A stretch of 64,000 bases of DNA from Pontederia crassipes (taxonomy: Eukaryota > Streptophyta > Magnoliopsida > Commelinales > Pontederiaceae). Of the stretch, positions 58,223 to 64,000 are shown piece after piece. The first letter of the stretch is position 1, and the number at the start of each line of letters is the position of its first letter. Both the position numbers and the translations under genes were made by a program. The stretch spans positions 69,904,696-69,968,695 of the forward strand of contig CM060188.1 in NCBI GenBank assembly GCA_030549335.1. Reading direction: 5' to 3'. The notes below the pieces were generated by a model, which was not told the DNA's origin, searched no databases, and worked only from the letters and a program-made list of their open reading frames with translations.

Positions 58223-59299
58223 GTTTTGATTTGAGCATCGTCATAAATTGGCACATTTCAAGTTTAAATTCCATATAGTACCTTCTGCAATATTTTCAGA
58301 TTAATCTCCTTTTTCTATGGTTAATCTATCATGATCTTACATTTTTTTCTTTCTTTCTTTCTTTACAAGGGAAGTGGTTAGTCTCTCATTGTTATTTTTT
58401 GAAGTCAACATACTTATTGTTTTCATGTTTTTTGATGGAAGATTATGGTAAATTTCACTAAATGCCTTTCTGACTTTATCCACTTTTTAACTTTATTCTC
58501 TAACTTATTTCATCACTTGTCATTTTTACTTACAATTGCTATTTTTCCAATTGCATGATTTTCTCTCTCCCACCTGGGCATATGTCTGACGTGACAAAAC
58601 ACTATATTTTAAAAACTAATATAATAAGATAATAAACATAAACTATTAAAATAATTAAAAAAATAAAAAATGGACCGGCCGCCCCCTTCACCCCTTTTTT
58701 TGGCCTCTTCCTTCGACGGCTGAAGGTAGAGAGGGAGGGGGCGTCGCCGGCTACCCCTTTTTTTGCGTCTTGTCAAAGTTGTCGATGGAGGAGAAGAAGA
58801 TAAAGGAAAAAGGCAATAACCCAATAGAAACGGTCCACTTTGCCCAATCCTGTACATCCATTTCATTTCTCCCATCGAATTTCGTGTCCTCAATCATTCG
58901 CAACCTCATCCAACGGTGCTAATCTCTCACCGACATGAGATCTGGGGTTATTTCAGATCGCTAGATATTAAGCTCCAAATGGACCTAGACGGTTGTCGTC
59001 CTTCATGGAAGATGAGCCCCTTGCCTTTTCCAAGGTTATGACAACAATTTAGAGAGTGTAATTCACTTGTTGGTAACTACTAGGTGGATGTTTCTTGTGG
59101 GTGATTTGGTATGGACGGAATGAACAATAGAGAATGAGGAAGAACTTCTAGTGGAAGTTTTTTTTTTTTGAAAATCCAAATGATTCCCTTCTCTTTCATT
59201 CCCATTAATATACAAAGCATATAAGTCGATCGACATATTGTATAGTGTGCTATACGCTCATGGGGATTAATATTATATATAATGTGTATATTATAGGGA
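58223..59299. other. Spacer, no gene seen
   Basis: AT-rich with a CTTT run near 58350 and a GC-rich island at 58675-58760. GGTAAATTTCACTAAATG near 58450 looks like a degraded MULE-type terminus. No supported coding region. Confidence 0.4.
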
Positions 59300-60600
59300 T
59301 TAATGGAGGTGTAACACTCTTTAGGTGTAACTTCATCGATCTAACGAACGATCCATATCTTTCCCAGCGATCCCCCCTCTCCCCTGCGACCGCCACCCCC
59401 TCTCCCCTCTCGTCGTCTTCCCCTCCACCAGCCGCAGCCCCATCTTCCCCGCCCTCGCGAGCACCGGCCGGTAGGCCCATCTTCCCCACGCTCGCGAGCT
59501 CTAGTCGGCGGCCCCTCAAGGTCCCCGACTCACACACGGGCTCAGATCAACGACGATGAGCTCGGATTGACGATACATGGGCTCGGCGTAGATCTGGATG
59601 ACAGCACATATCGGGGAGCGGAGGCGACAATTGGAGGAGAGAAGAGAAAGAGCGGGAGGGAGAAGAGAGGGTCAAGGGTGATGCTCGAAAGGATTTGGAT
59701 GGGTCGATCTAGCGCTTGGCGGCGGCAATCGGAGGGGAGAAGTAGGGCTGAGCACGGTTATCCGATTAATCGTAACCGTTGGTTAACCGACCGTAATTTT
59801 AATCGATTAACCAAACAGAATTATCTGATTCGATTTTAGTTCGGTTAATGGATAAAAAAATTGTTAACCGAAATCAATTGGACAGTTACGATTAATTACC
59901 CAAAATTTCAGTTAAAAACCAAATTAACCGATAATTATTATTATATATTTTTAATTATTTTTTTTTGTAAAAACTTGTTATGTGTATATGATTTTATATA
60001 TTTTTGTTTAATTCGATTTGTATCCTAACTATTGAATGACTTGTGTCTTATTATCATGTTCAAATTTAGCCTTTGATTTTAATTTTGGATACGTATTTAA
60101 TCTTTACTTTAATATATTTTCAATTTTTATTAATTTTATGATAATATTTAAAATATTTTTAAAATTTTGGTTAAAACGGTGAATTCACCGAACTGAACCA
60201 AAAATATCGGTTAACCGATATTTTTGGTCCGGATAATGATTAAATTTTTTCGGTCGATTCGATCAATTAACCGAATTATCCGGTCGGTTAATTAACCGAA
60301 CCGACCGTTGCTCTCCCCTAGGGAGAAGAGAAGGAGTGCAAGGGAGAAGGGAGGGATGAGGGTGTCGCCGGATGGGGAGTTCACAATGTCGTCAAAGCAT
60401 TTGGAGGTTTCCACAAGGAGAGTGTCGAACCTTTTCCGAGAGGTTGTTCGATGGGTGTCCAATGGGTTTTTCCACGATGAACGAGCAGTAGACAAGGCTA
60501 ATGTCGTCGAGCCGATGCCCATGGATGAAGGGCCCGATGGTAGGAGAGAGGCCCAAGAAGAGATTTGGGGTTGCGATATAATATCCCAAATCTAATTCGC
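59300..60600. repeat. GC-rich repeat related to the 17004 element, split by a hAT MITE
   Basis: The start (GGTGTAACACTC...ATCTAACGAACGATCC at about 59310-59355) matches the left part of the 17004-17724 element, and a GC-rich core follows. The hAT MITE at 59743-60320 interrupts it. The matching right-hand inverted repeat was not found, so this copy is truncated or diverged. Confidence 0.45.
59743..60320. mobile_element. hAT-type MITE, 578 bp
   Basis: Perfect 8-bp target duplication GGGAGAAG at 59735-59742 and 60321-60328. The left end is TAGGGCTGAGCACGGTTA and the right end on the other strand TAGGGGAGAGCAACGG; TAGGG ends are common in hAT elements. The subterminal regions are rich in GGTTAACCGA palindromes and the middle is AT-rich with no coding capacity. 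Confidence 0.85.
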
Positions 60601-61152
60601 ATAATTATTACATCATATGATTGATAAACAATATGATATATGTGTCAAGGAATGAGTTGTAACTCAAAGTGTTTAATCACAAAAAAATGACAAAAATTCA
60701 TTTAAGATATGAAAATATTACTTTGTAAATGTGAAAATTCAAAAAATAAAATAAAATCCCATTAATTATTTCCATATTTGAAGGCATAATAGAAATGATT
60801 TTTAATAAACTTTAGGTGGTAAAATTTAAATTTCGATTTGTTGATTATTAACTTTTATAAATATTCTTTTGAGTCCAAATGGTAGGTAATTTTTTATTTT
60901 GACTAAATGAATAAATAAATAACGAATATGAAAAAAAGAAAACCATTTACTTAAGTACTCAAAAGATCTTGGAATCGTTGGGTGTTAGTAGCTCAAGGTT
61001 TGATTCTCAGAGTCATCACTTTGGTAAGGGTTTATTCATACCACTCTCATCTGAACATCGGATTAATCGGATGCTAGTAGCTCTGGACACTAGATCTCGA
61101 CCGAAAAAAAATAATTAAGATAGAGAGAGAAGTCTCAATTGTAGAAAGACAA
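60601..61152. other. AT-rich spacer
   Basis: No gene or bounded repeat was recognised between the GC-rich repeat and the start of the LTR at 61153. Confidence 0.5.
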
Positions 61153-62980
61153 TGTAACACTCGAGATTATTAGGGAAAAACAAGAAAGGAATTAAAAAGG
61201 AAAAGACAAAAAGGGGAATAAAAGAAAAGATAAAACCTGAGTTGGTTTTGATTTGATCCTTTGACTACCACACAAACTCATATCTCTCCCCTACATATAT
61301 GGGGTTAAATCCAACGAATCAGCCCCTTTTTCCCTGTGCAAGTCGGCCCTAAAATCTCCACCCTGTTTTTGTGCGCCCTTTTGTTATTTTCGTCTCTGAT
61401 CCGCCGCCACCGACAGAAGACCTATAGGAGGACGTGAACCCCGACGAACGCGCACCCGAACCGAGAGGGATCGGCAGAGGAAGAGGAAGAAGAGGACAGC
61501 AGTAAAGTTTCTTGGACAGAAACTTCGAGGTATGGAACTACAATAGATTCGTAATAGAATCTTGATTTTAGACTGAAGCATATTCTATGTTGATCCTGGT
61601 TATTGCATGATGTATTATAATGTTGATTTGTGCCGGCCGGAGAAGATGATCGAAACGCAAACTGTGCGACCACGCAGTTTCCACGAAAGATGAACCCGGC
61701 TCGAGTTCACCCAAACCCGGCCTGGGCAGGTCCTTTGCCGGACCGAGTTCGGAGGAACATGGACCGGATCCGCCATTGCCGATGCTCTTGGAGCTCTGCA
61801 ATCGGACGAACTCGGCCCGAGTTGAGGATGACCTAGACCGAGTTCTGCGTATCGCTCCGACCCGGCCCGGGTGTAACTTGAACCTCGCCCGGGCTTATCC
61901 TTTGATTTCTACCGATGATGATTATGTTATACCCGACCCGAGTTTCTCCCTACTCGGCTTGGGTTCCGACTAGATTAAGCACATGTTTATGATCTTTTAA
62001 TCCATGTTCCACATGATTAATTCTAATCTATATATGATGATGATGATGTCAATTTTATCCCTGATTTACTCTCCATGATTATGTCATTTATCTTGATTCA
62101 AAGTTCTTATCAAAATATGTTTTGTTTAATTAAAAGATGCAACATAAAAGATGTAAAACGTTAAATGGAGAGCTCTTGTTATGATGGACTGGCGACGACC
62201 AGTTACGGGCTATTCTCGGACAGTTATGGGCTGACTTTGGTCAGTTATGGGTTGGCTCTGTCAGTTATGATGATGATGATGGCCGGGTTGAGGCAGGCCT
62301 CCCCGTGGGTTGAAATATACTCCAAATAAGTCAAAAATGAAATTAAGATGATGAAGAAGATGAACACATATGAATAAAGAACCTTTCTCATGATGTTGGC
62401 TTTTGCCTCTTCTTATGATGATTATTTATGATCTCTTATTCATATGTTCCTATGCATGCTCATATCATTCTATTTATGATCATGATTCACTTTCCTACTA
62501 GATGATGATGCTATCTTATGATGTTTACCTTATGATTCATATTTAGTATCATGATCCTATGACGATATTTATCTTACTTTCATACTGAGTTGTAAAACTC
62601 ATAGGGAGGTTTCTCCCCTGCATGTTCTTAAATGCAGGCCAAGGTCTCAATGATGATGGTGGCCAACGGTAATAGATCGAGCTCGTAGGTGGCTGCACAT
62701 GGTTACCGAGCCCTTTAGATGATGGATATCTTTTTTCTTTCTTTTATTACTTGATGTATTAGCTTTCCTTTGGACTCCTATGAAGTTAGTTATCAGTCTT
62801 CCGCATTTCATGATGTTACTCTATTTTATTCTTAATGATGATTTAGTTATTTCGCATTTATTTATATTCTGTTGACTAGTCAAGTCTCTTTTTGGTCAAT
62901 ATGATGTACACGTAAGGATGACCGTAGCGTCTCCGAAGCGTATTCTGCCACGTGGCGAGGTGCGATTTGAGAGCGTTACA
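61153..62980 (+). repeat. 5' LTR of a Tekay/Del-like Gypsy element, 1.83 kb
   Basis: Starts TGTAACACTCGAG and ends GAGAGCGTTACA, so the termini TGTAAC/GTTACA are perfect inverted repeats. A TATATATGG near 61296 and a leader region follow. A cluster of CTCGGCCCGAGTT-type palindromes is at about 61683-61970, and tandem CAGTTATGGG units lie at 62200-62270. Directly followed by a PBS and gag. Homologous to the minus-strand LTR pieces at 27687-29224 and 32677-33010. Confidence 0.85.
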
Positions 62981-62995
62981 GTTAGGTATCAGAGC
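62981..62995 (+). other. Primer-binding site
   Basis: GTTAGGTATCAGAGCC directly after the LTR. It resembles the initiator tRNA-Met complement TGGTATCAGAGCC with one change (A for G). Confidence 0.8.
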
Positions 62996-63149
62996 CTAAA
63001 GTTTGGTCATTCTCATGTCCTAAAGTATGATGTCAAGTCCATGTGCAAGCGCCACGAGCAGTCACCGCGCCACCTGAAGTCAAGTAAATTTATCTTGTCT
63101 CTTAAGATGTAGGATGTTTTTTCTAAGATGATGATGTATAACGTTGTAG

Positions 63150-64000
63150 ATGCCTCCACGCCGCGCACCTCTTACTAGAGTTTGGGGTCGGAGGCGACCT
63201 CGAAATAGCGGCGGGATTGGAAATCCACTACAAGAGGGGACGGACCAGAATGAGGTCTAGATGAGTCAGACTCGTGCTGTGAAGCCGACTATTCAATCAC
63301 CACTGGTGCAACCACCACCATCACGGGCACCAACTGTTCCGCCCGTACCGACATCATCTGTTCAAGCCATACCAGCCATGACGCCATTAGCGTAGCTCCT
63401 TTCGGTACAACCTACGCCACCAATGCCATCTAAGGACACCATTCAGGTCTTCATGAAGTTACGCCCACTAGAGTATGATGGCTTGGACGAGTTTGACAAG
63501 ACTGAGAGATGGCTGCGGACAATCAAGGAGAAGATGCAACAGATGAACTGTGGTGAAGATAAGAAGGTTCTGTTCGCCACCAGCGTGTTAACAGAGGATG
63601 CTTTGGACTGGTGGAAAACCGTGATTGATACACAGTACGAAGGACAGAACGACGTTCCTTGGGAACGCTTCTGTGAGGCATTTGAGGCACGCTATTTTTC
63701 ACCATACTAGCGTCCACTAAAGGAGAGAGAGTTCCTACAGCTGAGCCAGGATCAAATGACAGTGGCTCAGTATTATGTCAAGTTCATTCGTCTGGAGAGG
63801 TACAACATCCTCAAGATGAGTGATAGACAGAAGGCAGATCATTTTTGCCAAGGCTTGAACCCGACCATCCGGACCAGCACCTTAGCTAGCCAATGTACTA
63901 ATGTGAGCCTGGCAATGGAGTTAGCAACCACAATGGAAAGGAATTATGCCAGGGAGCAACAAGAACTGAAGGATGTGAAAGGAAAGGCTCCCATGCAACC
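63150..64000 (+). pseudogene. Tekay/Del-like gag, three in-frame TAG codons, continues past the window
   Basis: The frame begins at an ATG (63150) with MPPRRAPLTR and a Pro-rich segment, then a conserved retrotransposon gag domain with ERWLRTIKEKMQQMNC, DALDWWKTV, WERFCEAFEARYF, FLQLSQDQMTVAQYYVKF and GLNPTIRT. The frame is intact to the right edge except for stops at 63258, 63393 and 63708, all TAG. Zinc knuckle and pol would follow outside the window. Gag forms the particle that packages element RNA. This copy cannot make it whole. Confidence 0.85.

Noticed and set aside
1-64000. tRNA, rRNA or microRNA genes
   Set aside because: No cloverleaf with plausible A and B boxes beyond the SINE relic and no rRNA-like stretch was recognised by eye. 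A tRNAscan or covariance search would be needed to exclude them.

Overview
The window is nuclear DNA from a flowering plant. All protein-coding genes are plant-type: two carry plastid-targeting leaders, the multi-exon ones have GT-AG introns, and they sit in a sea of transposable elements. The GC-rich 5' exons of the genes next to AT-rich introns and spacers suggest a monocot, but I cannot name the species from the sequence. Only five ordinary genes can be supported: a plastid DnaJ/J8-like co-chaperone (6393-7222, +), a plant coiled-coil protein of unknown function (22711-24201, -), a plastid YbaB/EbfC-type nucleoid protein of the STIC2 type (41542-47451, +), a 73-residue one-span membrane protein (48068-48289, +) and a GPI-anchored phytocyanin/early-nodulin-like protein (53886-54541, -). 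They show no operon-like logic.

The remaining sequence is mostly transposons, and many boundaries can be read directly. From left to right: LTR-like DNA with a hairpin array (about 1.3-4.2 kb); a 290-bp hAT-type MITE (8141-8430); a probable solo LTR (8530-9858); a collapsed Ty3/Gypsy element with two LTRs (11129-14826); a 997-bp hAT-type MITE (15044-16040); a GC-rich terminal-inverted-repeat element (17004-17724); a decayed MuDR-type transposase (about 20.1-22.1 kb); an RTE-type LINE on the minus strand with a 13-bp target duplication (25293-27673); and a decayed Tekay/Del-like Gypsy element on the minus strand (27687 to about 33010).

A nest follows. A foldback MULE-like element (34418-35594) and a Ty3/Gypsy chromovirus (35678-40625) both sit inside an older LTR. 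The STIC2-like gene then carries a LINE, a second LINE fragment and a 687-bp hAT MITE in its fourth intron. Further right are an LTR region with a GC-rich terminal-inverted-repeat insertion (about 49.1-52.7 kb), a 2.3-kb solo LTR (55939-58222), a 578-bp hAT MITE (59743-60320), and the 5' LTR plus start of gag of another Tekay/Del-like element that runs off the right edge (61153-64000).

Two patterns cut across the elements. First, several unrelated LTRs each carry an internal array of short palindromes, with a different palindrome in each family. Second, the chromovirus and the two LINE copies keep a single reading frame broken almost only by nonsense codons, and in the chromovirus most of those sit where related proteins have tryptophan. 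That suggests decay by deamination of methylated cytosine rather than by indels.
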